Source: Embleya sp040629175
GTDB lineage: Bacteria; Actinomycetota; Actinomycetes; Streptomycetales; Streptomycetaceae
Direction: 5' to 3'
NCBI RefSeq assembly: GCF_040629175.1
Contig: NZ_JBEXUX010000053.1
Coordinates: forward strand, 1 to 64,000
DNA length: 64,000 bases
This document shows positions 8,946 to 16,870 of this stretch, in pieces. The notes under the pieces were generated by a model. The model was not told the DNA's origin. It did no database searches and was given only the letters and a program-made list of their open reading frames with translations. How positions within the stretch are numbered: the first letter of the stretch is position 1; each line of letters opens with the position of its first letter. The position numbers were made by a program, and so were the translations under genes.

Positions 8946-9412
8946 CGGTGGACCACACCGGCCGGCCGGCGCCCACCGCGCCCGAGTACGACGTGGTGGT
9001 CGCCGGCGGCGGCCCGGCAGGGCCGCACCGGCCGGAACGGTGCGGCCCCGCCGACGCCCCACAGTGCGCTGCCGCCGGCCGGCCGACGCCACCGGCCGCC
9101 GAGCCGGCCATCGCGGCCGACCCGCTGTCGCCGCAGGGCATCCTCACCGCCCCGCACACCGGCATGCGGGCCGGCCGGGCGGTCGACGACCACCTCGGCG
9201 GCGATCGCACCGCACTCACCCGCTACGCCGCCGAATTCGACACGATCACCGCCACCCACCCGCGCAGCCGGCGCACCTGCCGCGGCCTCGAACACCGATG
9301 GCCCCGGCACGCCTTCCGGCACCGCCGCCACACCGCCGGCCCGACGGATCCCGCCGCCGGCCGAGCGAACACCCGACCCGAGCCGATCCCACCCCCAGGA
9401 GTGCCCGCATGA
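8942..9412 (+). pseudogene. lodB remnant: FAD-dependent maturation protein with internal deletion
   Basis: The GTGA overlap with lodA and the opening EYDVVVAGGGPAG (residues about 15-27) show the dinucleotide-binding start of a LodB-type flavoprotein. Directly afterwards come a low-complexity Pro/Ala stretch and then DPLSPQGILTAPHTGMRAGRA, which is the C-terminal FAD-contact segment of the family, followed by a tail with RYAAEFD. Only 156 residues remain where intact LodB proteins have roughly 370 or more, so most of the central FAD and substrate domain is gone although the frame is still open. LodB flavoproteins are needed in known systems to make the CTQ cofactor of LodA. This copy cannot be a complete enzyme. 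Confidence 0.75.
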
Positions 9413-10131
9413 CCATCCCCGACGTCATCTCCCGGTCCGACACCGACACCGCCGCCCCCCGCCACGGCCACCGGTTCCTGCTCATCGGCACCGGCACGAT
9501 CTTCGCCTACCACCTGCCGCTCTACCACGTCCCCGTGCACGCCTTCCAGATGATCAACAAGTTCGGCCTGGCCGAGAGCCTGCGCACGAAGTACCTCGAC
9601 GACCTCGCGAGCCACGAGGACCAGCAGGTGTACTACTCCCTGTTCTCCGAGGGCCACTGGCCTCTCAAGGAGATCGTCGACGGCACCCGTGACTCGCTGC
9701 CCGTGGAACTGGAGCGGGTGACCGTCGACAGCGCCGGCAATCGCACCTTCACCAAGATCCTCGACGAGACCACCGCCACCTGCCGCCCGCAGGACGTCGT
9801 CTTCTACAAGCCACTCGACGCCACCACCTACCCCGACAACCTCACCTGCCTCGCCTTCGGCCAGGGTTCCGAAGTCCACCTCGCCCACCAGCTCGCCGCC
9901 CCGCCGAACTGGGACGAGGTCATCACCACCACACAACCCGTCGGCTTCCAGCAGGGGGACCTGGACCACGCCGCCGCCGTCGTCATCCCCACCATCAAGG
10001 ACCCGAAGGGTGTCGTCCAGGAGAGCCCCCTGGTCAAGGGCAAGACCTACAAGGGCCTGATCGGGACCCGCGAGGTCACCTTCACCGTCGGACGCCAGGG
10101 CTGGTGGAACAACACCAGCCTCAATACCTAG
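9409..10131 (+). CDS. Uncharacterised protein of the lodA locus
   Basis: A 240-residue protein starting at an ATG that overlaps the lodB remnant stop (ATGA, 9409-9412), so it is co-translated with the LodA unit. I do not recognise a family. The N-terminal third carries a His-rich segment (FLLIGTGTIFAYHLPLYH at about residues 24-41, then VPVHAFQMINKFGL) that could bind metal. The rest is soluble and acidic, without signal peptide or clear membrane span. The C-terminal half (FYKPLDATTYPDNLTCLAFG, EVHLAHQLAAPPNWDEV) looks beta-rich. The frame is intact and well biased, unlike the gene before it. A hairpin follows. Confidence 0.75.
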   Translation: MTIPDVISRSDTDTAAPRHGHRFLLIGTGTIFAYHLPLYHVPVHAFQMINKFGLAESLRTKYLDDLASHEDQQVYYSLFSEGHWPLKEIVDGTRDSLPVELERVTVDSAGNRTFTKILDETTATCRPQDVVFYKPLDATTYPDNLTCLAFGQGSEVHLAHQLAAPPNWDEVITTTQPVGFQQGDLDHAAAVVIPTIKDPKGVVQESPLVKGKTYKGLIGTREVTFTVGRQGWWNNTSLNT

Positions 10132-10180
10132 CAGCCCCGAAGATCGAGCGCCGCACCATCCACCCCGCTCGCGGTCGCGC

Positions 10181-10214
10181 CCGGCGGGTCGCCGATTCAT
10201 CGGCGACCCGCCGG
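10181..10214. terminator. 16-bp perfect hairpin between convergent units
   Basis: The arm CCGGCGGGTCGCCGAT (10181-10196) is exactly complementary to 10199-10214, with two bases between, so the tip will open to a small loop. It lies 50 bp after the lodA unit and 206 bp from the end of the convergent ROK gene. Confidence 0.75.
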
Positions 10215-10419
10215 CCACCCGCCGTGCCGCCACCGTAGAACCACCAACCTCGCACGCAGCCCCGTCGGCGAAGACCGATGGGGCCGTGAACGCCGCTGCC
10301 GTGGTCGGCCCGCAGCGCCCGGGCGTCACCGTCTTCGAACGAAGCCAAGAGGCGGACAGGGAAAGGTGGTCCCCTTCCCACCGGGCCCACCCTCGCTGCC
10401 GCCGGGCGATGCCGTCGGC

Positions 10420-11289
10420 CTACACCAGTGCGGCGGCGCCGATGAGGCCGGCGTCGGGGCCGAGGGTGGCGGTGCGCAGTGGGGGTGCGGCGGGGCGGGT
10501 GGCCGTGTGTTCGGCGTAGGCGCGTTCCATTGCCGCGCGCACCGGTCCGGCGGCGCTGCCCAGCCCGCCGCCCACCACGATCGCGGCCGGATCGAGCAGT
10601 CGGACCACGGCCGCCAGGACCGTGCCCAACGCGCGGCCGGCGGAGTCCAGCACGGCGGCCGCGCGGGGGCCGCCCGCGGCGAGTACCTCACGGGTGCCGG
10701 CCACGCCGAAGCGTTCGCCGATGCCCCGCCCGGAGGCGTAACTCTCCAGATTGCCCGCCCAGTTCGGATCCACCGACGCCGGCACCTCGAACTCGCCGAG
10801 CGCGATCGCCTCGCCGCGCGCACCGGTCACGGGCCTGCCGTCGAGCACGAACGTCGAGGACAGGCCGGTGCCCAGCGACACGTAGAAGAAGCCGTCGAGT
10901 CCACGCCCGGCGCCGTATCGGGCCTCGCCGAGCGCGCCGCAGCGCACGTCCGACCCCACCGCGCACGGGACGTCGAGGGCGAGTGCGGACAACACGTCGA
11001 GCGGTTGCTTGTCCCACGCCAACACCTCGCGGCTGGTCAACAAGCCGTCCGCGTCCACGTATTCGGGGAAACCGGCGCCCAGCCCGGTCGTCGTCAGCCC
11101 CAGGCGTGCCGCCGCCGCGAGGAGGTCGATCGTCGCCGCCCGGGTGCCGGCGAGTCCGGGGTCGCGCAGCCGCTCGGCGGTGACGGTGGGGCGTTCGTCG
11201 CGGTGGAGGACGGTTCCGTCGGCGGTGACGAGCGCGGCGGCGATCTTGGTGCCGCCCACGTCCAGGGCCGCGGTGACGAAGGTGCTCAA
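10420..11289 (-). CDS. ROK family protein (sugar kinase-like)
   Basis: A 289-residue ROK protein. The N-terminal phosphate-binding motif AALDVGGTKIAAAL (about residues 7-20), YVSLGTGLSSTFV in the middle and IVVGGGLGSAAG near the C-terminus fit ATP-dependent sugar kinases such as glucokinase or N-acetylglucosamine kinase. The usual zinc site (CxCGxxGC followed by LExYASG) is replaced by DPNWAGNLESYASG, so all its cysteines are missing while the following SYASGRGI is kept. There is no N-terminal helix-turn-helix, so it is kinase-type rather than repressor-type. It lies downstream of the GntR gene on the same strand and is divergent from the inositol operon. It may phosphorylate a sugar released from an inositol conjugate; this is inference. 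Confidence 0.82.
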   Translation of the reverse strand: MSTFVTAALDVGGTKIAAALVTADGTVLHRDERPTVTAERLRDPGLAGTRAATIDLLAAAARLGLTTTGLGAGFPEYVDADGLLTSREVLAWDKQPLDVLSALALDVPCAVGSDVRCGALGEARYGAGRGLDGFFYVSLGTGLSSTFVLDGRPVTGARGEAIALGEFEVPASVDPNWAGNLESYASGRGIGERFGVAGTREVLAAGGPRAAAVLDSAGRALGTVLAAVVRLLDPAAIVVGGGLGSAAGPVRAAMERAYAEHTATRPAAPPLRTATLGPDAGLIGAAALV

Positions 11290-11392
11290 GGGGTCTCCAA
11301 CGGTGGGTTGCTCGTCGGCCGTACGCCGTGCGGGCGGTCGGGCGGCCGGGCCCGCGATGCCGGGCCCGCGACCTCGGGCCGACCGGTCGGGC

Positions 11393-12139
11393 CTACTCGG
11401 TGCCGCGATGCAGCATGGTCTCGAATCGATACGCGTCGCCGCGGTACACCGCCCGGCCCAGCAACACCGGTGCCTCGCCGCGGTCGAAGGTGACCTCCTC
11501 GCCGATCAGCACGGGCGAGCCCGCGGGCACCCGCAGCACCTCGGCGGTGAACGCGTCGGCGGCGTCCGCGTGCGCGGTGTACTGGCTGCGCAGGATGTGC
11601 ACGCCCGCCTCCTCCAGGAGCGCGAAGAGCGAGCGGTTCTCCAGCTCCGCGGTCTCCAACACCGGGGCCCGGTCGCGGACGACCACGGTGGTGTCCAGGC
11701 AGACGGGGACGCTGTCCAGGCCCCGCACCCGGGTGATCTCCACCACCTCGGAGGCGGGCGCGACGCGCAGCCGGACCGCCTCCTCGTAGCTGGTCAACCG
11801 CACCCGCCGGGTCAGCAGCCGGGCGGTGGCGGTGAGCCCGCGGTCACGGGCGATGTCGGTGAAGCTTCGGAGCACGCTCGGCGGTTCGCTGACCACGTCG
11901 GTGGACACGTACCAACCGCGTTGGGCGGAGGCGTGCACCCGGCCGTCGCGCTCCAGACCGGCCAGGGCCAGGCGCAGGCTGCTGCGGCTGACCCCCAGCC
12001 GCTGGGCGAGCGCGCGTTCGCCGGGCAGCCGGCTGCCCGCGGGGAACTCGCGCCGGTCCAACGCCTGGGCCAGTGCCCGGTAGGCGAGCTGCACGGCGGG
12101 TCCCGCGGCGGAGGCGGGGAGATCGTCGCTGACTGTCAC
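11393..12139 (-). CDS. GntR family regulator with UTRA domain
   Basis: A 248-residue HutC-type GntR regulator starting at a GTG (12139). The winged helix (about residues 15-80) shows AYRALAQALDRREFPAGSRLPGERALAQRLGVSRSSLRLALAGLERDG. The remainder is a UTRA ligand domain (EITRVRGLDSVPVCLDTTVV, VPAGSPVLIGEEVTFDRGEAPVLLGRAVYRGDAYRFE). Longer in-frame extensions exist upstream but would read through the operator and a repeat, so I reject them. UTRA domains usually sense sugar phosphates or related catabolites. A perfect operator-like palindrome lies 34 bp upstream, between this gene and the divergent inositol operon, so it probably controls both. Confidence 0.87.
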   Translation of the reverse strand: MTVSDDLPASAAGPAVQLAYRALAQALDRREFPAGSRLPGERALAQRLGVSRSSLRLALAGLERDGRVHASAQRGWYVSTDVVSEPPSVLRSFTDIARDRGLTATARLLTRRVRLTSYEEAVRLRVAPASEVVEITRVRGLDSVPVCLDTTVVVRDRAPVLETAELENRSLFALLEEAGVHILRSQYTAHADAADAFTAEVLRVPAGSPVLIGEEVTFDRGEAPVLLGRAVYRGDAYRFETMLHRGTE

Positions 12140-12172
12140 AGCGCGAGAACATACCAGAAGAACCAGTGGCCA

Positions 12173-12192
12173 GACCAGATGTGAATCTGGTC
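12173..12192. promoter_or_regulatory. GntR operator palindrome
   Basis: GACCAGAT-gtga-ATCTGGTC, a perfect 8-bp inverted repeat with a 4-bp spacer. Related half sites (ACCAG, CTGGTCT) occur at about 12153-12172 and 12207-12213. It resembles the GGTC/GACC sites bound by GntR/HutC regulators and lies in the divergent gap beside the regulator gene. Confidence 0.75.
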
Positions 12193-12260
12193 CAATCTCT
12201 GGACTAACTGGTCTGCCGTAGGTCATGATCCGGGAGAAGCAACAAGCGGAATGCATCGTT

Positions 12261-12368
12261 CCGATGTCACCCTCCCGTCCGATATAGGCGATCTGTCCGA
12301 TGTGGACAATCCGTTTGTTGTGGATCATGCGTTCGATATGGATGATTTCCGCCATATCGTCGACTTCC
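12261..12368. repeat. Degenerate 18-bp tandem repeat, six units
   Basis: Units start at 12261, 12279, 12297, 12315, 12333 and 12351. The first three begin CCGATGT, CCGATAT and CCGATGT; unit 5 begins TCGATAT; several units end in CGT or TCC. The array has clearly lower GC than its surroundings and sits between the GntR operator and the first gene of the inositol operon. It is probably noncoding leader or promoter DNA. Confidence 0.55.
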
Positions 12369-12398
12369 GTCACAACCACGACGCGCAAGGAACCCTCA

Positions 12399-13565
12399 AT
12401 GCCGGTAAGCGAACCCGTCCGTCTCGCCGTCGTCGGTGCCGGGACGATCACCCAGTCGGTGCACCTGCCCGCGATCCGGCGCCTCGGCGACCTCGTCACC
12501 ACCGCGGTCGTGTGCGACCTGTCGCCCTCCCGAGCGGCGTCGGTCGCGGCGCACACCGGCGCCGGCGTGCGGGCCGAAACCGAATACGCCCGGGTCCTGG
12601 CCGATCCCGACGTGGACGCCGTACTGCTGGCCACCCCGGGCACCCACGCCCGCGACGCCAAGGCCGCGCTGCTCGCCGGGAAGCACGTGCTCGCCGAGAA
12701 GCCGCTGTGCCTGACCGTCGCCGAGGCCGACGAACTCGGGGCGCTCGCCGCCGAGCGGGGCCTGGTCCTCCAGGTCGGCTACATGAAGATGTACGACCCG
12801 ATCACCGCGCTCGCCGCCGCCGAACTGGACACGCTCGACACCCCGCGCACCGTGCGGGTGACGGTGCTGCACCCGGCCGACGAACCCCAGGTCGCGCACC
12901 TGCGGATGCCGCCGCCGGCCGACGACGCGGACGGCGCGGTGATCGCCGAGGCGATCCGCTACGAGGCCGAACGCACGCTCGACGCCCTCGGCGAGGTCCC
13001 GGCCGAACTCGGCCGCTACTACCGCGAGGTGCTCAACGGCTCGGTGATCCACGAACTCTCGCTGCTGCGCGCGCTCGGCTTCACCCTGCCGACCTCGTTC
13101 GATTCGGCAGAGCTGTGGCCGTGGCCCGTCGAGGGCGAACCGCCGTGCCTGCTGGCGTCCGCGCCGCTGGGCGTCGACGGGGCCGCGCGCCTGGTGCTCA
13201 ACTGGAACTGGCTGCCCGACCACCCCGAATACGGCGAGGAGGTCGCCGTGCTCGCCCGCGACGGCCGGCTGCGGCTGGACATGGCCGCGCCCTACCTGGT
13301 GGACGTGCGCAGCACGTTGCGGGTCGAGCGCGCCCACGACGGGGCCAGCCGCGACTCGCTCGTGCGCTCGGGCTACGACACCGGATTCGTCGTACAACTG
13401 GCGGAGTTCGCCGCGTCGATCACGCACGGCGCGCCGGTGCGCTCGACCGCGAGCGGAGCCGCCGAGGACGTGCGCTGCCTACAGGCGCTGATCGCGGCGA
13501 TCGCCCGCCGCGCCGACGTGACCGTCGGCGGCGAGGCCGCCCTCCTGGAAGGTGACGCCCGATGA
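12399..13565 (+). CDS. Gfo/Idh/MocA family oxidoreductase (inositol dehydrogenase-like)
   Basis: A 388-residue NAD(P)-dependent dehydrogenase, first gene of the inositol-type operon. The Rossmann motif VRLAVVGAGTITQSVHLPAI (about residues 7-26) is followed by the family signature HVLAEKPL (about residues 104-111), whose Lys is catalytic in relatives. The C-terminal domain has the substrate-side motif NGSVIHELSLLRALG. The ATG at 12399 has an AAGGA site (12387-12391); frames extending upstream would translate the 18-bp repeats. Myo-inositol dehydrogenases (IolG) belong to this family, so oxidation of a cyclitol hydroxyl is likely, but the protein is about 50 residues longer than typical IolG and may use a modified inositol. 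Confidence 0.85.
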   Translation: MPVSEPVRLAVVGAGTITQSVHLPAIRRLGDLVTTAVVCDLSPSRAASVAAHTGAGVRAETEYARVLADPDVDAVLLATPGTHARDAKAALLAGKHVLAEKPLCLTVAEADELGALAAERGLVLQVGYMKMYDPITALAAAELDTLDTPRTVRVTVLHPADEPQVAHLRMPPPADDADGAVIAEAIRYEAERTLDALGEVPAELGRYYREVLNGSVIHELSLLRALGFTLPTSFDSAELWPWPVEGEPPCLLASAPLGVDGAARLVLNWNWLPDHPEYGEEVAVLARDGRLRLDMAAPYLVDVRSTLRVERAHDGASRDSLVRSGYDTGFVVQLAEFAASITHGAPVRSTASGAAEDVRCLQALIAAIARRADVTVGGEAALLEGDAR

Positions 13566-14506
13566 CCACGATCCGACCGACCGATCGGGCCCTGCGGATC
13601 GGCAACGCCCCCGTCAGCTACGGCGTCTACGGTGAAGCCGCCGGCGGCGCCGGCACCTCGCCGGAGGCCCTGCTCGCCTCGATGGCCGAAGCCGGTTACG
13701 CGGGCAGCGAGTTGGGCCCGCCCGGGTTCTTCGGCACCCCGGCCGAGACTGCGGCCCTGTTCACCCGGCACGGCCTGGCCGCCGTCGGGGCCTACATCCC
13801 GGTGCACTACGCGCTCGGGGACGACGTGGTGGCCCACGACCTGGCCCGAATGGAACAGACCTGCCGCGAACTGGCCGCGTGCGCCGAGGCCGGCGGCGAG
13901 ACGCCGCTGGCGATCCTGGCGGACGAGGGCAGCGAGGCCCTGCTGCACAACCCGGCCCGCGCCTGGGAGGACCGCTCGCTCGCGCTCGACGACGCCGGTT
14001 GGCGGCGCCTGGCGAACCTGTCCGCACAGGCCGTCGCGCTGGCCCGCTCGTACGGGCTGCGCACCTCCTTCCACCCGCACATCAGCACCTTCGTCGAATC
14101 GCCCTGGGAGGTGGACCGGCTGCTCGACCTCACCGAGGTGGGTCTGACGCTGGACATCGCCCACATCCAACTCGCCGGCGGCGACCCGGTCGAGTGCCTG
14201 GACCGCTGGCAGGAGCGGATCAACCACGTCCACCTCAAGGACGTCGACACGAGCGTGCTGGCCCGGGCCAAGGCCGAGCGCCGCACCGACTTCGACACGT
14301 GGTGGGCGAACGTGTGCGTGCCCTTCGGCCACGGTGACGTCGACATCGACCGATTCCTGGTCGCCCTCCTGCGCGGCGGCTACCGCGAGTGGCTGCTGAT
14401 CGAGCAGGACCGCGCGCCGACCCCCGCGGAGCTGTATCCGACCGTGGCCGCCGAACAGGCCGCCAACCACGCGTGGCTCGCGGCCAAGGTCGCCGAACTC
14501 GTCTGA
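13562..14506 (+). CDS. IolE-like sugar phosphate isomerase/epimerase family enzyme
   Basis: A 314-residue TIM-barrel protein (xylose isomerase-like, AP endonuclease 2 fold). The start RIGNAPVSYGVYG (about residues 11-23) matches inosose dehydratases (IolE), and the metal-site segments FHPHISTFVES, GLTLDIAHIQLAGGDP, INHVHLKDVD and WLLIEQDRAP are all present. IolE removes water from 2-keto-myo-inositol in the second step of inositol breakdown; an isomerase role of the IolI type is the alternative. It overlaps the dehydrogenase by four bases (ATGA), so the two are translationally coupled, consistent with consecutive steps. Confidence 0.86.
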   Translation: MTTIRPTDRALRIGNAPVSYGVYGEAAGGAGTSPEALLASMAEAGYAGSELGPPGFFGTPAETAALFTRHGLAAVGAYIPVHYALGDDVVAHDLARMEQTCRELAACAEAGGETPLAILADEGSEALLHNPARAWEDRSLALDDAGWRRLANLSAQAVALARSYGLRTSFHPHISTFVESPWEVDRLLDLTEVGLTLDIAHIQLAGGDPVECLDRWQERINHVHLKDVDTSVLARAKAERRTDFDTWWANVCVPFGHGDVDIDRFLVALLRGGYREWLLIEQDRAPTPAELYPTVAAEQAANHAWLAAKVAELV

Positions 14507-14520
14507 CCCCGACCCCGATC

Positions 14521-14581
14521 CCGAGGGCGCCGCCCGCCAGGCGGCCGTGCCCTCGGTCCCTCTTGACCACCCGCGGTGGTC
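14521..14581 (+). terminator. Intra-operon hairpins before the binding-protein gene
   Basis: Two adjacent stems lie between the IolE-like gene and the lipoprotein gene. The first pairs CCGAGGGC (14521-14528) with 14549-14556 and continues inside as GCCGCC/GGCGGC (14529-14534 with 14540-14545). The second pairs GACCACC (14565-14571) with GGTGGTC (14575-14581). They may attenuate, protect the downstream mRNA, or separate expression of catabolic and transport genes. Confidence 0.5.
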
Positions 14582-14597
14582 GGACACGGGAGCAACC

Positions 14598-15983
14598 ATG
14601 AAAACTCTGCGCTGGACCGCGGTCGCCGGGATCGCCCTCACCGGCATCCTCGCCACCGCGTGTGGCGTCCCCGGCGCGGGCGGCAGCACCGTCGCCTCCA
14701 CCCTCGCCGGCGGGCCCGTGACCCAACGGGTCTCCGTCGAGGACGTCAAGGCCATGGGCGACACCAAGCTGCGCGTGCTCGCCGACGCCGGCGAGGAGAA
14801 CACGCTGAAGGCCCTCGTGCCGCTGTACGAGAAGAAGTACCCGAACGTCAAGGTCGAGGTCGCCACCAAGGGTTTCGACGACCTGATGAAGACCGTCGTC
14901 AACTCGATGTCGGGCTCCGACGCGCCCGACCTCGCCCAGGGCAACCAGGGCTACGGCACCGACGGCCCGCTGGTGAAGGCCGGGCTGATCCGCCCGCTCG
15001 ACGACGTGATGCGCACCTACGGGTGGGAGAACACCTACACCGAGGGCGCGCTCAAGCAGTACCGCTGGTCGCCCGACGGCTCGATCTTCGGTTCCGGCAG
15101 CCTGTACGGCATCAGTCCCGCCACCGAATACGTCGGCGTGTTCTACAACACCGACAAACTCGCGAAGCTGGGCATCGCGCCGCCGCAGACCTACGCCGAG
15201 TTCACCGCCGCGCTCGACCGGGTCAAGGCCGCGGGCGAGCAGCCGATCATGCTGGGCAACGCCGAGAAGTATCCGGCGAGCCAGGTCATCGGCCTGGTCC
15301 AGGGCCAGAACACGCCCAGCCGCGACGTGCGTTCGTGGATCACCGGCGTACCCGGCACCACAGTGGCCGACCCCGGCACCGTGGACGCCGCCCGGACCGT
15401 GCAGGACTGGGCGGCGCAGGGCTACTTCGGCCCCGGATACAACGGGATCAGCTCCGACGACGCGGTCGCCAAGTTCGGCGCGGGCGAGGGCGCGTTCCTC
15501 GTCGCCGGCTCCTGGAACGCCCCGTCCCTCCAGGAGAACATGAACGGCAAGGTCGGCTTCACCCTGCCCGCCCGCGCCGACGGCACCCGCGCGACGGTGG
15601 GCTCGCTGGGCCTGGGCTGGCACATCGGCGCCAAGACCACGAAGCTGCCCGCCGCGGTGGCCTTCCTGGACCTGCTGATGAGCGACGAGTTCGCCCAGAC
15701 CATCGCCGACGTCGGCCGCACCCCGGTCACCGGCGCGGGCAAGGTCAGGGCCGGCAGCCCCGTGGTCGAGCAGGTCAACACGATCGGCCTCAAGCTCCTC
15801 GCCGACGACGGCCAGAACTTCTACCTCGACTGGGCCTCGACCACCATGTACGACACCATCGGTGCCAAGACCCAGGACCTGCTGGCCAAACACACCTCCC
15901 CGAGCGGCTTCGCCAAGGCACTCCAGGACGACCGGGACGCGTTCGCGGCCAAGCAGAGTGCGGACGCGAAGGCCGCGTCGTGA
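14598..15983 (+). CDS. ABC transporter sugar-binding lipoprotein
   Basis: A 461-residue extracellular solute-binding protein of the carbohydrate (CUT1) type. Signal peptide MKTLRWTAVAGIALTGILATAC ends in a lipobox with lipidated Cys22. The mature part shows LKALVPLYEKKYPNVKVEV, VGVFYNTDKLAKLGI with PPQTYAEFTAALDRV, and GEGAFLVAGSWN, standard for this fold. It delivers the substrate to the two permeases encoded next. No ATPase gene is in the operon, so a shared MsiK-type ATPase elsewhere is likely, as is usual in streptomycetes. The ATG at 14598 follows a GGGAG site. Substrate is inferred from context to be an inositol or inositol conjugate. Confidence 0.9.
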   Translation: MKTLRWTAVAGIALTGILATACGVPGAGGSTVASTLAGGPVTQRVSVEDVKAMGDTKLRVLADAGEENTLKALVPLYEKKYPNVKVEVATKGFDDLMKTVVNSMSGSDAPDLAQGNQGYGTDGPLVKAGLIRPLDDVMRTYGWENTYTEGALKQYRWSPDGSIFGSGSLYGISPATEYVGVFYNTDKLAKLGIAPPQTYAEFTAALDRVKAAGEQPIMLGNAEKYPASQVIGLVQGQNTPSRDVRSWITGVPGTTVADPGTVDAARTVQDWAAQGYFGPGYNGISSDDAVAKFGAGEGAFLVAGSWNAPSLQENMNGKVGFTLPARADGTRATVGSLGLGWHIGAKTTKLPAAVAFLDLLMSDEFAQTIADVGRTPVTGAGKVRAGSPVVEQVNTIGLKLLADDGQNFYLDWASTTMYDTIGAKTQDLLAKHTSPSGFAKALQDDRDAFAAKQSADAKAAS

Positions 15984-16867
15984 CCGGCCTGCGCGCGTGG
16001 AGCGCGAGACAGTACTGGCCCGCGTTCCTCTACCTGTTGCCGGCCGCCGTGTTCTACACGCTGTTCGTGCTGCGACCGCTGGGGCAGACGGCCTGGGTGT
16101 CCCTGTTCAGCTGGGACGGCATCACCGAGGGCCGCTGGGTGGGAGCGGACAACTACTCCGCGCTCCTGGACGACGGCCGGATCCCCTCCGCGATCGGGCA
16201 CTCGCTCGTCTTCGTCGTCTTCTACGCGATCTTCCCCGTCGCACTGGGGCTGTTCCTGGCCGCGTTGATGTCGCGGATCAGGGTGCGCGGGCTGAGCTTC
16301 TTCCGCGCGGTGCTGTTCCTGCCGCAGATCCTGGCGACCGTGGTGGTCGCGGTGTCCTGGCGGTGGATCTACGACATCGACGGCCCGCTCAACGCCGCGC
16401 TGCGCGCGGTGGGCCTGGGCTCGCTCGCGCGGGCCTGGCTCGGCGACTACGCCACCGCGCTGCCCGCGGTGGGCATCGTCGGCACCTGGGTGATGTACGG
16501 CCTGTGCATGGTGCTCTTCCTGGCCGGCGTACAGAAGATCCCCACCGAACTGTACGAATCGGCCCGGCTCGACGGCTGCGGCCCCATCCGGGAGTTCTTC
16601 ACCGTCACCCTGCCCGCGCTGCGCGGCGAGATCGCCATCGCGCTCGTGCTCACCATCACCTACGCGCTGCGCAACTTCGACCTCGTGTGGAACACCACCG
16701 CGGGCGGCCCGGGCACGTCCACGACGGTGCCCAGCGTGTTCATCTACCAGGGCGCCTTCCTCACCCACGAGGTGGGCAGCGCCGCCGCCATCAGCGTCTG
16801 CCTGACCGCCGTGGTGCTCGTCGTCACCGGTGTGATCATGCGCGTCGTGCGTGGCAAGGAGGGCTGA
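15980..16867 (+). CDS. ABC sugar permease, first subunit (MalF-like)
   Basis: A 295-residue membrane permease with six predicted helices, beginning at a GTG that overlaps the stop of the binding-protein gene (GTGA). The EAA-loop that contacts the ATPase is ELYESARLDGCGPIREFFTVTLPALRGE split around the conserved A-x-x-D-G (about residues 193-215). WPAFLYLLPAAVFYTLFVLRPL forms helix 1 and RAVLFLPQILATVVVAVSWRW helix 3. It forms the channel with the next gene product. Confidence 0.9.
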   Translation: MTGLRAWSARQYWPAFLYLLPAAVFYTLFVLRPLGQTAWVSLFSWDGITEGRWVGADNYSALLDDGRIPSAIGHSLVFVVFYAIFPVALGLFLAALMSRIRVRGLSFFRAVLFLPQILATVVVAVSWRWIYDIDGPLNAALRAVGLGSLARAWLGDYATALPAVGIVGTWVMYGLCMVLFLAGVQKIPTELYESARLDGCGPIREFFTVTLPALRGEIAIALVLTITYALRNFDLVWNTTAGGPGTSTTVPSVFIYQGAFLTHEVGSAAAISVCLTAVVLVVTGVIMRVVRGKEG

Positions 16868-16870
16868 CCG

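Noticed and set aside
12251..12400. Hexapeptide-repeat protein encoded by the 18-bp array
   Set aside because: The frame continues out of phase under the dehydrogenase gene as shadow, there is no good ribosome site, and no stop ends a short peptide; noncoding repeat is simpler.
12140..12661. N-terminal extension of the GntR regulator to 12661
   Set aside because: It would translate the operator and the 18-bp repeats and overlap the divergent dehydrogenase gene. The helix-turn-helix begins normally from the GTG at 12139.
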